Assembly (NCBI GenBank): GCA_016795065.1
Contig: JAEUIU010000024.1
Span: 1-40,876 of the forward strand
Length of the DNA stretch: 40,876 nucleotides
Origin: Phycisphaerae bacterium
GTDB lineage: Bacteria; Planctomycetota; Phycisphaerae; Phycisphaerales; SM1A02
Direction of reading: 5' to 3'
Shown: positions 1-7,568 of the stretch, piece by piece
Layout of the letters: the number at the start of each line of letters is the position of its first letter
Numbering within the stretch: position 1 is the stretch's first letter
Notes under the pieces: generated by a model
The model's input: only the letters and a program-made list of their open reading frames with translations
Database searches by the model: none
What the model was told of the DNA's origin: nothing
Translations under genes and position numbers: made by a program

Positions 1-269
1 GCGACCAACCCGCCTGCGCGTTCAGGCGCCTTCGCTCCTCGGCGGCCTTCGCCCCGCGGCTTGCCCGCATCAGGGGGAGTGTTGGGGTTTCCAGGCTTCG
101 CCTCGCGGCCACCCTCGGCGGGGTTGCGCGGCTCCCGCACCGGGGGTCTCTCGCCGTTGGGCTTGGTGGGCGGTGGGACCTTGTCGTCACCCAGAGCGAC
201 GGCAGGAGTGGCAACGGTCAAAGCCAAGGCGAAGAGTCCAGCGGGTTTCAGGCAGCGAAACAGCATCAT
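1..269 (-). CDS. N-terminus of a secreted Pro/Gly/Arg-rich protein (partial)
   Basis: Reading the minus strand from the ATG at 269 gives 89 open codons that run off the left edge without a stop. The first 26 or so residues form a signal peptide: a short basic start (FRCLKP), a hydrophobic run (GLFALALTVATP) and a likely AVA-type cleavage site. What follows is low complexity, rich in Pro, Gly, Arg, Glu and Lys, with PPPTKPN, PPVREPRNP and NPNTPP stretches, so the visible part looks like a disordered linker or repeat region. A second ATG directly follows the first. The function cannot be told because the folded part lies outside the window. It is divergent from the mrp gene across a 277-bp gap. 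That gap contains a small perfect hairpin (TCCTGA stem, 372-387) of unknown role. Confidence 0.6.
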   Translation of the reverse strand, partial: MMLFRCLKPAGLFALALTVATPAVALGDDKVPPPTKPNGERPPVREPRNPAEGGREAKPGNPNTPPDAGKPRGEGRRGAKAPERAGGLV

Positions 270-546
270 TGTCAGCAACTCCAGTGAATCCCAAAGGCGA
301 GCACGGCTTGCCCGGTGGGAAGTAGCGGTCAACGGGACATGCCCATCGGCTATTTCTGCCCGGGTCGATGATCCTGACCGATCAGGACCGCTTTTCTGAG
401 TTTCCGTGTCAAGCAATGTTGCAATAGGTGGGGTGCTAGCCGCCCCGCCAAAGCTCCAGCCGACGGGGTCGTTTGGGGCGAGAACTTAGGGACCTTGCCG
501 AGGTTACCGGGGAACGGCCGTATGATCCGCGGCCCGGTCCACCCCC

Positions 547-1644
547 ATGCCGCCCACCAACGCCCAGCTTCTTGAAGCCCTCCGCACGGTCCTCGATCCA
601 GACCTCCAGAAGGACCTTGTCACGCTCGGCATGGTCAAGGAGGCAATCCCAGACGGTCACGGCGTGAAGATCGTGGTGGAGCTGACGACCCCTGCCTGCC
701 CCATGAAGGACCGAATCCGTGCCGACATCGAGGCGGCCGTTCGAGCCAAGGCGACAGCCACCGGAACCTCGGTCGAGTCAATCAACATCGAGTTCACTGC
801 CGATGTTCGCTCGGCCAACGAGCGCGTGCGAAGCGATTCCAATCCGCTTCCCAATGTCCGACAGATCGTTGCGGTCGGCGCTGGCAAAGGTGGCGTTGGC
901 AAATCAACCGTCGCCGTCAATCTCGCCGTCGGTCTTGCCAGGTTCGGGGCACGAGTCGGGCTTCTCGACGGCGACATCTATGGTCCAAGTGCCCCCACCA
1001 TGCTGGGGCTTGACCAGATCGGGACCGCGGCCAGAGGAAACATGCTGCTTCCGTTCGAAGTCCATGGCATTCGGGCCATGACCATCGGCAAGCTTGTTGA
1101 CAGCGACAAGGCCCTCATCTGGCGCGGCCCCATGGCCCACGGTGCATTCAAGCAATTGGCCACTCAGACGGAATGGGGCGAACTCGACTACCTCATTGTC
1201 GACCTGCCGCCAGGGACCGGAGACGTGCCGTTGACGCTGTCGCAACTGCTGCCGCTCTCAGGCGCCGTCATCGTCTGCACACCACAGCAGGTGGCTCAAG
1301 ATGACGCTCGGCGTGCTGTGCGCATGTTCCAGCAACTCGGAGTCGACATCCTCGGCGTCGTTGAGAACATGAGCTTCTTCCTCGGTGACGATGGCCGCGA
1401 GTACGACCTCTTTGGTCGAGGCGGTGCGGAAGTCATGGCCCAAACCATGGGCCTTCCGTTCCTTGGCTCTATTCCCATCATCATGGCCCTACGAGCCAAT
1501 TCAGACGCCGGGACGCCGCTTCGGAACTGGGAAGATCCTCGGCTTGCGACGGCCCTGGATCGGTTCGTGAAGAACGTGGCGAGCCAAGTCTCGATCGCCA
1601 GCTTCGGCAATCGATTCGTTCAGCCCACCCTCAGTGTGAGTTGA
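547..1644 (+). CDS. mrp: Mrp/NBP35-family P-loop ATPase (Fe-S carrier type)
   Basis: This 365-residue protein has the usual Mrp/ApbC layout. Residues 1-85 form a MIP18/DUF59 domain with the conserved TTPACPMKD segment (Cys51). A ParA/MinD-type deviant Walker A, GAGKGGVGKS, follows at 111-120. The DGDIYGPSAP and VDLPPGTGDVPLTL motifs come next, then the C-terminal IPI and LR.NSD.G segments. Members of the family bind and transfer Fe-S clusters or act in cytosolic Fe-S protein maturation. Here the segment after VENMSFF reads LGDDGREYDLFG, where the common family form has a CPxCG cluster-binding pair, so the C-terminal CxxC is absent. No SD is visible before the ATG, and the start agrees with the beginning of the DUF59 domain. 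It stands alone on the plus strand and ends before a convergent terminator. The family call is very secure; Fe-S transfer by this copy is less certain. Confidence 0.93.
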   Translation: MPPTNAQLLEALRTVLDPDLQKDLVTLGMVKEAIPDGHGVKIVVELTTPACPMKDRIRADIEAAVRAKATATGTSVESINIEFTADVRSANERVRSDSNPLPNVRQIVAVGAGKGGVGKSTVAVNLAVGLARFGARVGLLDGDIYGPSAPTMLGLDQIGTAARGNMLLPFEVHGIRAMTIGKLVDSDKALIWRGPMAHGAFKQLATQTEWGELDYLIVDLPPGTGDVPLTLSQLLPLSGAVIVCTPQQVAQDDARRAVRMFQQLGVDILGVVENMSFFLGDDGREYDLFGRGGAEVMAQTMGLPFLGSIPIIMALRANSDAGTPLRNWEDPRLATALDRFVKNVASQVSIASFGNRFVQPTLSVS

Positions 1645-1735
1645 CGTTGTCCTGCCATCGCTCGGCCGAATGGCAGAGCGTGATGCCGCATGCGCCTTAA
1701 CAATCCGGTTGCTGAAGCGGATTTTTGGTCGTGAC

Positions 1736-1773
1736 AAAAAGAGACGCCGGGCCACCCACGAGGGTGGCCCGGC
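1736..1773 (-). terminator. Rho-independent terminator of the PEP-CTERM-like gene
   Basis: There is a perfect 12-bp inverted repeat, GCCGGGCCACCC with loop ACGA, at 1746-1773. On the minus strand it is followed by GTCTC and TTTTT (1736-1740). It lies about 80 bp downstream of the stop of the minus-strand gene at 1852. Being GC-symmetric it could also help stop mrp transcripts from the other side, but the U-tract is on the minus side. Confidence 0.85.
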
Positions 1774-1851
1774 TGTCGATTCGGAGGCATGGAGAGGTTG
1801 CGGTTGCCAGGCACCTATTTGGCAGCCGCAAAGCACCACATCACGCGTCAC

Positions 1852-2589
1852 TCACTTGCGGCGGCGAGAACCGATGAGGCCCGCGAAGCCGAGGAGGGCA
1901 ATCGCACCCGGAGCCGGGATACGAGCCTGATCCTGTGCAGAGGAGTTGACAAGACCTTCCACGAAGGTGGTCTGCCAACCGCCGGTCCCAAGCGAGGCGT
2001 ACATCTGGTTGTACCAGAGGGCGACGTCAGCACTGAGGTTGGCGCGGAGGGCACCGGTCGACACCGAAAGCTGAGTCTTCAGCGTGTCGAGGTCGCCGCC
2101 GGTCAGGTTCTCGTGCGAGATCTCCCAAAGGAGGATCGCGAAAGCCGCGGCCTTGGCGTTCGTCTCGGCCAAGGTTCCTTCGACGGCAACCGTGCCGGTG
2201 TTGGTGATCCAACGCGAGAACGCGTCGCGCATCAGGTTCGCCTGAAGAAGACCCATCGGGCCCGGCGCTGGCGGGGCTTGCGGGGCGTTCTCAAGGGCGA
2301 CGCAGTTGAAGGTGTAGATGTTGCCGACCGTGATGCCTTGGTAGAGCTGGATGCACCAGCCAGTCCATTCAGCACCGGAGCCGGTGTCTTCCCAGTGGTG
2401 ATCAAAAGCCTTAATCGAATAGAACGGGCCGCTGCCGGCCTGGTCCCACTGGGTGCTCGGGTTGTAGGAGACGCTCTGGAACTTGCCGTAGCCGGTCCCA
2501 AGGTAGGTTGCCGTCACGTTGGCAGATGCGACCGATGATACGGCCGCAGAAAGCCCAATACCGACAGCGAAACGCGTGAACGAGGTCAT
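1852..2589 (-). CDS. Secreted protein with PEP-CTERM-like (PAPG) sorting tail
   Basis: This is a 245-residue exported protein. The chosen ATG at 2589 is preceded by a GGAGAG SD (about 2596-2601). It opens with a clear signal peptide, MTSFTRFAVGIGLSAAVSS, ending near ASA. The mature part is rich in Ala, Thr, Trp and Gly. The tail has the tripartite form of the planctomycete PEP-CTERM/VPxxxP sorting signal: IPAPGAIALLG, a hydrophobic stretch, then GSRRRK. Proteins with such tails are exported and processed by exosortase-like systems, and many are surface or biofilm components. No catalytic motif is recognised, and the body resembles generic PEP-CTERM proteins with a conserved Trp/Tyr-rich beta domain. 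An in-frame upstream ATG at 2682 would place 31 non-hydrophobic residues ahead of the signal peptide and is rejected. A strong terminator follows. Confidence 0.85.
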   Translation of the reverse strand: MTSFTRFAVGIGLSAAVSSVASANVTATYLGTGYGKFQSVSYNPSTQWDQAGSGPFYSIKAFDHHWEDTGSGAEWTGWCIQLYQGITVGNIYTFNCVALENAPQAPPAPGPMGLLQANLMRDAFSRWITNTGTVAVEGTLAETNAKAAAFAILLWEISHENLTGGDLDTLKTQLSVSTGALRANLSADVALWYNQMYASLGTGGWQTTFVEGLVNSSAQDQARIPAPGAIALLGFAGLIGSRRRK

Positions 2590-2784
2590 ATCTCTCTCCG
2601 AATGGGTGCCTCCGGGAATGCCACATCCCGGCCCTTTCGAGCCCTCGCTCCGAGACGGAATGTACACGATGTTCAAGCACATGCAAGTCTTGCCACCAGA
2701 AAACTCACTTTGGGAGGTGAATTGCCCGTCTCTGAGTTCATCGGGTGGAGCCGACGCACAACCTCGCGGCGGGTTGTGTCGAAA

Positions 2785-2810
2785 AGAAAAAACTCGACCG
2801 AGGTCGAGTT
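2785..2810 (-). terminator. Rho-independent terminator after kbl
   Basis: On the minus strand, an AACTCGAC stem with a 4-base loop pairs with GTCGAGTT (2791-2810) and runs into TTTTTTCTTTTC. It lies about 45 bp past the kbl stop at 2855, a textbook intrinsic terminator for the tdh-kbl unit. Confidence 0.85.
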
Positions 2811-2854
2811 TCTTGAGTTCTGCCTGTTCAATCGCAGGTTCTCGGCCCGATTCC

Positions 2855-4090
2855 TTAGGCGAATTCCCGCCGTAAGACCCTCAGTCCTTCCCCGAGGCGG
2901 TCCAAATGGGCCTTCGTGTGAGCAGCGGAGATTTGCACTCGCAAGCGGGCGTGCCCTTCCGGGACCACCGGGTATCCGAATCCGATCACAAACGCCCCAA
3001 GCTCAAGGAGACGACGGCTCATGGCGATCGCCTTGGCGGTGTCGTGGACGATGATCGGGCAGATGGCCGTCGGGCTATTGAGGACTTCAAAGCCGACGTT
3101 CCGGATCGTCTCCCGGGCGTAGGCGACGTTGGACCTGAGGGTCGCCACCCGATCCGGCTCCCGCATGACGATCTCGATCGCCTTGTCTGCAGAGCAGGCG
3201 ATGGTGCATGGGAGGGCGTTTGAGAAGAGTGTTGGTCGCCCGCGCTGGAGGAGCAGTTCGATACCCGCCTTGGATCCGGCGATGTAGCCCCCCGCGCCGC
3301 CGCCCAGCGCCTTGCCAAGCGTACCGGTCACGAAGTCGATCGAGCGGCCCGGCATGTTCCAGTGCTCATGCGTGCCGCGGCCTGTGGCGCCCATCACACC
3401 GGTACCGTGGCTGTCGTCCACCACGAGGTAGGCCCCAAACTCGTCGCAGAGCTTTCTCATCTCAGGGAGGTTGGCGATATCGCCTTCCATACTGAAGACA
3501 CCATCGGTGATCACCCAAATCTGGCCGGTGACCTCCTTGTTCTGCCGTGTTTCCACGAGTTTCTCGCGCAGTGCCGCCAGGTCGTTGTGGCGGTAGACGG
3601 TTCGCAACAGCCCCTTCTTGATGGTCGTGGCCAGGCGGATGCCGTCGATGATGGACGCGTGATTCAACTCGTCGGAGATCATCATGTCCCCGGGTTCGCA
3701 GAGCGTGGGGAAGATCGCTTCGTTCGCGTTCCAGCAGCTGGTGAAGGTGTAGCTCGCTTCGAGGCCGTAGAACTCCGCGATGCGGCGTTCCAGCCGTTCG
3801 TGGCAGTCGAACGTGCCGCAGATGAACCGCACGCTGGCGGTGCCCGCACCGTAACGTCGGATGCCTTCGATGGCGGCCTCCACAACGGCCGGGTGGTTGG
3901 CAAGTCCCAAGTAGTTGTTGGAGCAGAAGCAGGCAACGTCGCCGTATCCGCGGATGCGGATCGTGGCGTCCATCGGGCCTTCGATCATCTGCAGCGACTT
4001 GAGCTGCCCCGATTCACGAAGGGTGGCCAGCGTGCTGGCGGTGCGTGCGACAAAGGGATGTGACGGCGAAGCGGGAGTAGCGGTCGTCAT
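2855..4090 (-). CDS. kbl: Glycine C-acetyltransferase (2-amino-3-ketobutyrate CoA ligase)
   Basis: This PLP-dependent alpha-oxoamine synthase of 411 residues converts 2-amino-3-oxobutanoate plus CoA to glycine and acetyl-CoA. It is the second step of threonine degradation by the dehydrogenase route. Family hallmarks are CSNNYLGLANHP near the N-terminus, DELNHASIIDGIR, VVDDSHGTG (PLP-stacking His/Asp region), and TGTLGKALGGGAGG with the Schiff-base lysine. The substrate-specific context GRGTHEHWNMPGRSIDF and FSNALPC matches Kbl better than BioF or HemA. The ATG at 4090 was chosen because homology starts shortly after it; the longer open frame to 4288 codes an arginine-rich, unconserved stretch. 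There is no clear SD. It lies downstream of tdh on the same strand with a 240-bp gap, so an internal promoter is possible, but the pairing supports a joint role. Confidence 0.93.
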   Translation of the reverse strand: MTTATPASPSHPFVARTASTLATLRESGQLKSLQMIEGPMDATIRIRGYGDVACFCSNNYLGLANHPAVVEAAIEGIRRYGAGTASVRFICGTFDCHERLERRIAEFYGLEASYTFTSCWNANEAIFPTLCEPGDMMISDELNHASIIDGIRLATTIKKGLLRTVYRHNDLAALREKLVETRQNKEVTGQIWVITDGVFSMEGDIANLPEMRKLCDEFGAYLVVDDSHGTGVMGATGRGTHEHWNMPGRSIDFVTGTLGKALGGGAGGYIAGSKAGIELLLQRGRPTLFSNALPCTIACSADKAIEIVMREPDRVATLRSNVAYARETIRNVGFEVLNSPTAICPIIVHDTAKAIAMSRRLLELGAFVIGFGYPVVPEGHARLRVQISAAHTKAHLDRLGEGLRVLRREFA

Positions 4091-4330
4091 GGTGGAAGGC
4101 CCTTGGAATGGGCGGAAATGGACAGTGCGGGCCTCCCACGGCGGCCGACAAAGGTCTGCCGAAGGCGAGGCTGGGGGCACGGGAACGCCCGTAACGCGAC
4201 AGAATAGCGACGTCGCCGAACACCCCCGGGTCTCCCCGGCGTTTCGTAGACGACGATGCGGCCACCGATCAAGCAGTCGGACAGGCAACCGTGACGACGT
4301 CGGAATTGGTGGCCTGGAAGCCGGCCGTAC

Positions 4331-5455
4331 TCAGGCGTAGTGAGCCCGGATCTTCGGCACCAGGTAGTGGTCAAATGCGGTCTGGAGGGTATGGCTCGGC
4401 GACCAGCCCCAATCCCGCCGGGCGGCGTCGTCGACGAGGTCCTCCGGCCAACTGTCGACGATGGACTGGCGTGCGAGGTCGGGCACAAAACTGATCTCGC
4501 TCGTCGGAAAGGCCTTGCGCACCAGTACCGCGAAGTCTTCGGCGGAGGGACTGAACGCCGAGACGTTGTAGATCTGCCGGGAAAGGCTCGACTCGGGAGC
4601 GTCGGCCAGCTTCAGCAAGGCGTCGATCGCTTCCGGCATGGTCATGAACGGGATCTTCGAGTCAGGTCGAACGAAGCACGCGTAGGGCTTGCCGGAGGCC
4701 GCCGCGTGGATCATCTCAGGACCGTAGTCGCTGGTGCCGCCGGAGGGAACGGTGTCCGAAGAGATGATGCCGGGGAAACGAATCGATCGGAAGTCGATGG
4801 GGCGTTCCAACCGGTCCTTGGCCAGAAGGCGGTAGTGACGGGCGTAGTAGCGGCCCAGGTGTTCGCCCTCGAGCTTGTTGACCCCATACATCGTGTGAGG
4901 CTCGAGGAACTGACTCTCATTGACTCGACCAGCCGCCCGTTTCGTGGCCAGATCGGGCAGTCCATAGACGGCGATGGAACTCGGGAATATGAACTTGACG
5001 CGGCGACCGTGGGCACGAGCCTCCTCCGCGGCTAAACGCAGGAGGTTGACCGTCCCCACCACATTGACTGCGTGGGCGGTTTCGGGCACGAACTCTCCTC
5101 GCGTCGAGAGGAGGGCCGCGAGGTGGAAGATCTCCGTGATCTCAAACTGGGACTGGAGGCGATCCAACAGGCCGCGATCACAGATGTCACCGACGAACGT
5201 GTGATGGCAGTACCGGCGGCTGGTCTCATCCAACTCGCGAACGTCGATGGCGACGATCTGGCGACCGGTTGTATTGGCGACGGCGCCCAAGCGACTCAGG
5301 AGCCCATGGCCCATCTCACCCCCTGCTCCGGTGACCACGATGGCGCGGGTTCGTCGGCTTCCGGAGAGGCTCCCTGCGCCGGCCCCCGCAGGAGCGGTCG
5401 TCGTTGAAGAGGCGTCGGCGAAAGAGGACGAGGCAGTCGATGAAGGCGATGGCAT
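4331..5455 (-). CDS. tdh: SDR-type L-threonine 3-dehydrogenase (NAD-dependent epimerase fold)
   Basis: This 374-residue protein is an extended short-chain dehydrogenase. After a Ser/Ala/Pro-rich N-terminal extension of about 40 residues comes VVTGAGGEMGHGLLSRLG, the Rossmann NAD-binding loop. HLAALLS, the FPSSIAVYG segment and the active-site pair Tyr-x3-Lys in HTMYGVNKLEGE follow. The C-terminal RQSIVDSWPEDLVDDAARRDWGW motif is characteristic, from memory of the family, of the UDP-galactose-epimerase-like threonine dehydrogenases of Bacteroidota and animals, not of the zinc-dependent MDR Tdh of E. coli. The adjacent kbl makes the assignment strong: threonine is oxidised to 2-amino-3-oxobutanoate, then cleaved by Kbl. 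The start at 5455 is the ATG closest to the fold. Upstream of it the minus strand is C-rich with no SD, so the exact start is uncertain. A possible TACAAT -10 box lies at 5569-5574. Confidence 0.88.
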   Translation of the reverse strand: MPSPSSTASSSFADASSTTTAPAGAGAGSLSGSRRTRAIVVTGAGGEMGHGLLSRLGAVANTTGRQIVAIDVRELDETSRRYCHHTFVGDICDRGLLDRLQSQFEITEIFHLAALLSTRGEFVPETAHAVNVVGTVNLLRLAAEEARAHGRRVKFIFPSSIAVYGLPDLATKRAAGRVNESQFLEPHTMYGVNKLEGEHLGRYYARHYRLLAKDRLERPIDFRSIRFPGIISSDTVPSGGTSDYGPEMIHAAASGKPYACFVRPDSKIPFMTMPEAIDALLKLADAPESSLSRQIYNVSAFSPSAEDFAVLVRKAFPTSEISFVPDLARQSIVDSWPEDLVDDAARRDWGWSPSHTLQTAFDHYLVPKIRAHYA

Positions 5456-5523
5456 GGCAGTATTAGGAGGAGCGTTGCGACAAGCCGCGGCGTGGTGGAT
5501 GCGGTTGGATGGCACCCCCCAAA

Positions 5524-5545
5524 CGACCGGCAGGCGACCGGCAGA
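5524..5545 (+). repeat. Two-unit 11-bp tandem repeat
   Basis: CGACCGGCAGG is followed directly by CGACCGGCAGA, two 11-bp units differing at the last base, in the gap between the TIM-barrel gene and tdh. It belongs to a set of 11-12-bp tandem duplications seen across the window. Confidence 0.6.
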
Positions 5546-5735
5546 CAATTGGCAGAAGTCTGGCCGCGATTGTACGGATTTCCGAAGTTCTGCCCGGCAG
5601 GCGTTCGCGCTGACGGAAGGCCGATCGCGGCGGGCCTCGTCAAAGGCTTGGGCGTGCTCGCTGATTGGAGCACGGGCCGTGGTACGTGCTTGAACCACGC
5701 GGCACGGGCGCCGCAGCAAGGCCAGTGACGTCCTC

Positions 5736-7061
5736 TCACTCATCCAGCATCCGGGCAGCATCCGGGGACGAAGTGGCGAGCAGTCGTTCCAGCAGCCGCT
5801 TAGTGGCGAGGATCCCCTGCTCCTCCGAGAGACGACGACCTTCGTACTCAATGCCGATGGCCCCCTTGTAGTTCGCGTCACGGGCGATCGCGATCATGAG
5901 GGCGTAGTCGATGGTCGTTTCGTTGCCATCCGTGTCAAAGTCGTAACTCTTCGCACTCATGGCCCGCGCGAGAGGTGCAAGGGCGCGGACTCCGGCATAA
6001 CGGTCCGACCACTCCCGCTCCGACCGTCGGAAGTTGCCGAAATCTGGCAGCGATCCCATCCCCGGGTGCGCGACCTCGGTCAGCACGCGAGCAAGCCAAA
6101 CCCCATCGGAACTCTGTGCGCCGTGATTCTCGACCAAGACCGAGAGCCCCAGCGGTGCGGCGAGTTCACAAAGGGCGCGAAGGCCGTCGACGAGCAGCTT
6201 TCGCTGCTCGTCGGGCGTGCCTGAACTCCGTGCATTCACCCGAATCGAATGGCACCCCAATGCTTTTGCCGCATCCAGCCAACGCTTGTGGCGATCCACG
6301 CTTCGCCGACGCTCCTCAGAGTTGGGGTCTCCAAGGTCACCCTCGCCGTCACACATGATGAGGTGCGAGCGAATGCCTTCTGCAGAGCACCGCTTGGAGA
6401 GTTCGGTAACCCACTTTCCGTTGGCGGGCATGGACTGATAGAACTGATTGACGTACTCAACGCCGGAAACGCCCAAACTTCTCGCCGCCGATGGAAAATC
6501 GAGGGGGTCGAGGTCACCGTTGAAGATCGCCCGGTGGAGCGACCACTGTGCCAAGGTGATGGCCGGAACGAATGGAGGGCGTGTTTGACCGCTGCCTGCA
6601 CTTCGGTCTGAATCGATCGAAGGATTGCCGAGGGACGCTTCATGCTCGGTCAGAATCGCCGGCAGCGATGCAAGAGCGAAGGCTGAACCGACGAACTGAC
6701 GCATGAACCCTCGGCGAGGAGCCAATCGCGATCGCTCTGGGTTGGGTTGCACTGCGTGAGCTGGACCCTGAGAGGCAAGTTCGGCCCGGGATAGCCCGAG
6801 GCGGGTGGCCCCATCCGGCGAACCGCATGCCACGGCTCGCGGAGCATCGACTGAAGCGAGGTACCGCCCCGACTCATGGGGTTCCGCAACGTACCGCGAG
6901 TTCGCGTCAGCGGCGACACGAGGCATGGGTGCCATAGCTGCCGGCGCCTCAGGCTCGATGGAGAGAGCATTGAGGACACGGGGTGTTTCGGTAGCCGGGG
7001 GCGAAGCACCGTCGCCCGACACGCGATACTCGTGAACTTTTCGACTGGTATCAGAACGCAT
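5736..7061 (-). CDS. Exported sugar phosphate isomerase/epimerase-like TIM-barrel protein
   Basis: The C-terminal 280 residues match the xylose-isomerase-like TIM barrel (AP_endonuc_2; hydroxypyruvate isomerase / 3-keto-glycoside epimerase types). Visible segments are LAQWSLHRAIF, GVSGVEYVNQFY, VLVENHGAQSSDG, SLPDFGNFR and IGIEYEGRRLS, which hold the usual metal-binding Glu and Asp residues. The substrate is unknown. The ATG at 7061 has a very good SD, AAGGAG, 4 bases upstream. From this start there are about 115 unconserved residues before a twin-arginine-like signal: APRRGFMRQ (RR at 116-117) followed by FVGSAFALASLPAIL. Planctomycete members commonly start just before such a Tat signal, so the extension is odd. 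Either the true start is internal, or the extra N-terminus is real. It stands upstream of tdh on the same strand, 280 bp away, and is divergent from the acylase gene. Confidence 0.82.
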   Translation of the reverse strand: MRSDTSRKVHEYRVSGDGASPPATETPRVLNALSIEPEAPAAMAPMPRVAADANSRYVAEPHESGRYLASVDAPRAVACGSPDGATRLGLSRAELASQGPAHAVQPNPERSRLAPRRGFMRQFVGSAFALASLPAILTEHEASLGNPSIDSDRSAGSGQTRPPFVPAITLAQWSLHRAIFNGDLDPLDFPSAARSLGVSGVEYVNQFYQSMPANGKWVTELSKRCSAEGIRSHLIMCDGEGDLGDPNSEERRRSVDRHKRWLDAAKALGCHSIRVNARSSGTPDEQRKLLVDGLRALCELAAPLGLSVLVENHGAQSSDGVWLARVLTEVAHPGMGSLPDFGNFRRSEREWSDRYAGVRALAPLARAMSAKSYDFDTDGNETTIDYALMIAIARDANYKGAIGIEYEGRRLSEEQGILATKRLLERLLATSSPDAARMLDE

Positions 7062-7568
7062 GAATCTCCTTCGCGAGAGTGCGGGGATGACCGAGGACGG
7101 TCACGGGCACTCCGATACTCTTGAGAATCGCACCGAGCGAGACCGCGTCGCGGCGTAGCGTTGACGGCGCTACCTCGAAACAGCAGTTCCATGTCCGTCC
7201 GCTCCGAAGCGGACGAACGAACGAGTTGATGTCGGCTCAGACCAACATGACCCCAGCCCATCGCTCGCGTTGCCGCTGTCAGCGTCGGCCCGATCTTCAA
7301 ACATCGAAGCGCATATCCTACCGAACGGGGTTGGGCCCGGACCTTGCCGAGATTCTTCGAAGAGCGTGACGACGCATGGCTGGCTTTGGTCTGGTTTTGG
7401 TCTGGGTTTGGACTGGCTTTGGTCTGGGTCTGTTCTTGACTCCTCCAGCGGGCCAGGCCGCCCCTGGCCTAGATGAGCGAACGGCTTGTCTCCCGGATGG
7501 GTGGCTGGTTTCACCTCTGCTTTCGTGACCGACAACGTGATTGGGGACTCGTCGGATAGAGTCCGACG
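7062..7568. other. 507-bp divergent intergenic region
   Basis: This is the shared upstream region of the TIM-barrel gene (minus) and the acylase gene (plus). No convincing gene is seen: the open frames here lack SD sites and homology. It contains an 11-bp tandem array at 7384-7427. Immediately before the acylase start the sequence TCGGATAGAGTCCGA (from about 7551) forms a small palindrome. Confidence 0.6.
7384..7427 (+). repeat. 11-bp tandem array, 4 units
   Basis: Four consecutive 11-bp units follow the consensus NTTTGGTCTGG: CTTTGGTCTGG, TTTTGGTCTGG, GTTTGGACTGG, CTTTGGTCTGG. A partial GTCTG follows. It lies in the non-coding gap upstream of the acylase gene, about 140 bp before its start. 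Confidence 0.85.

Noticed and set aside
61..399. Plus-strand frame of 112 codons at the left edge
   Set aside because: The minus strand there encodes a signal peptide and a Pro-rich secreted protein; the plus frame has no SD or motif.
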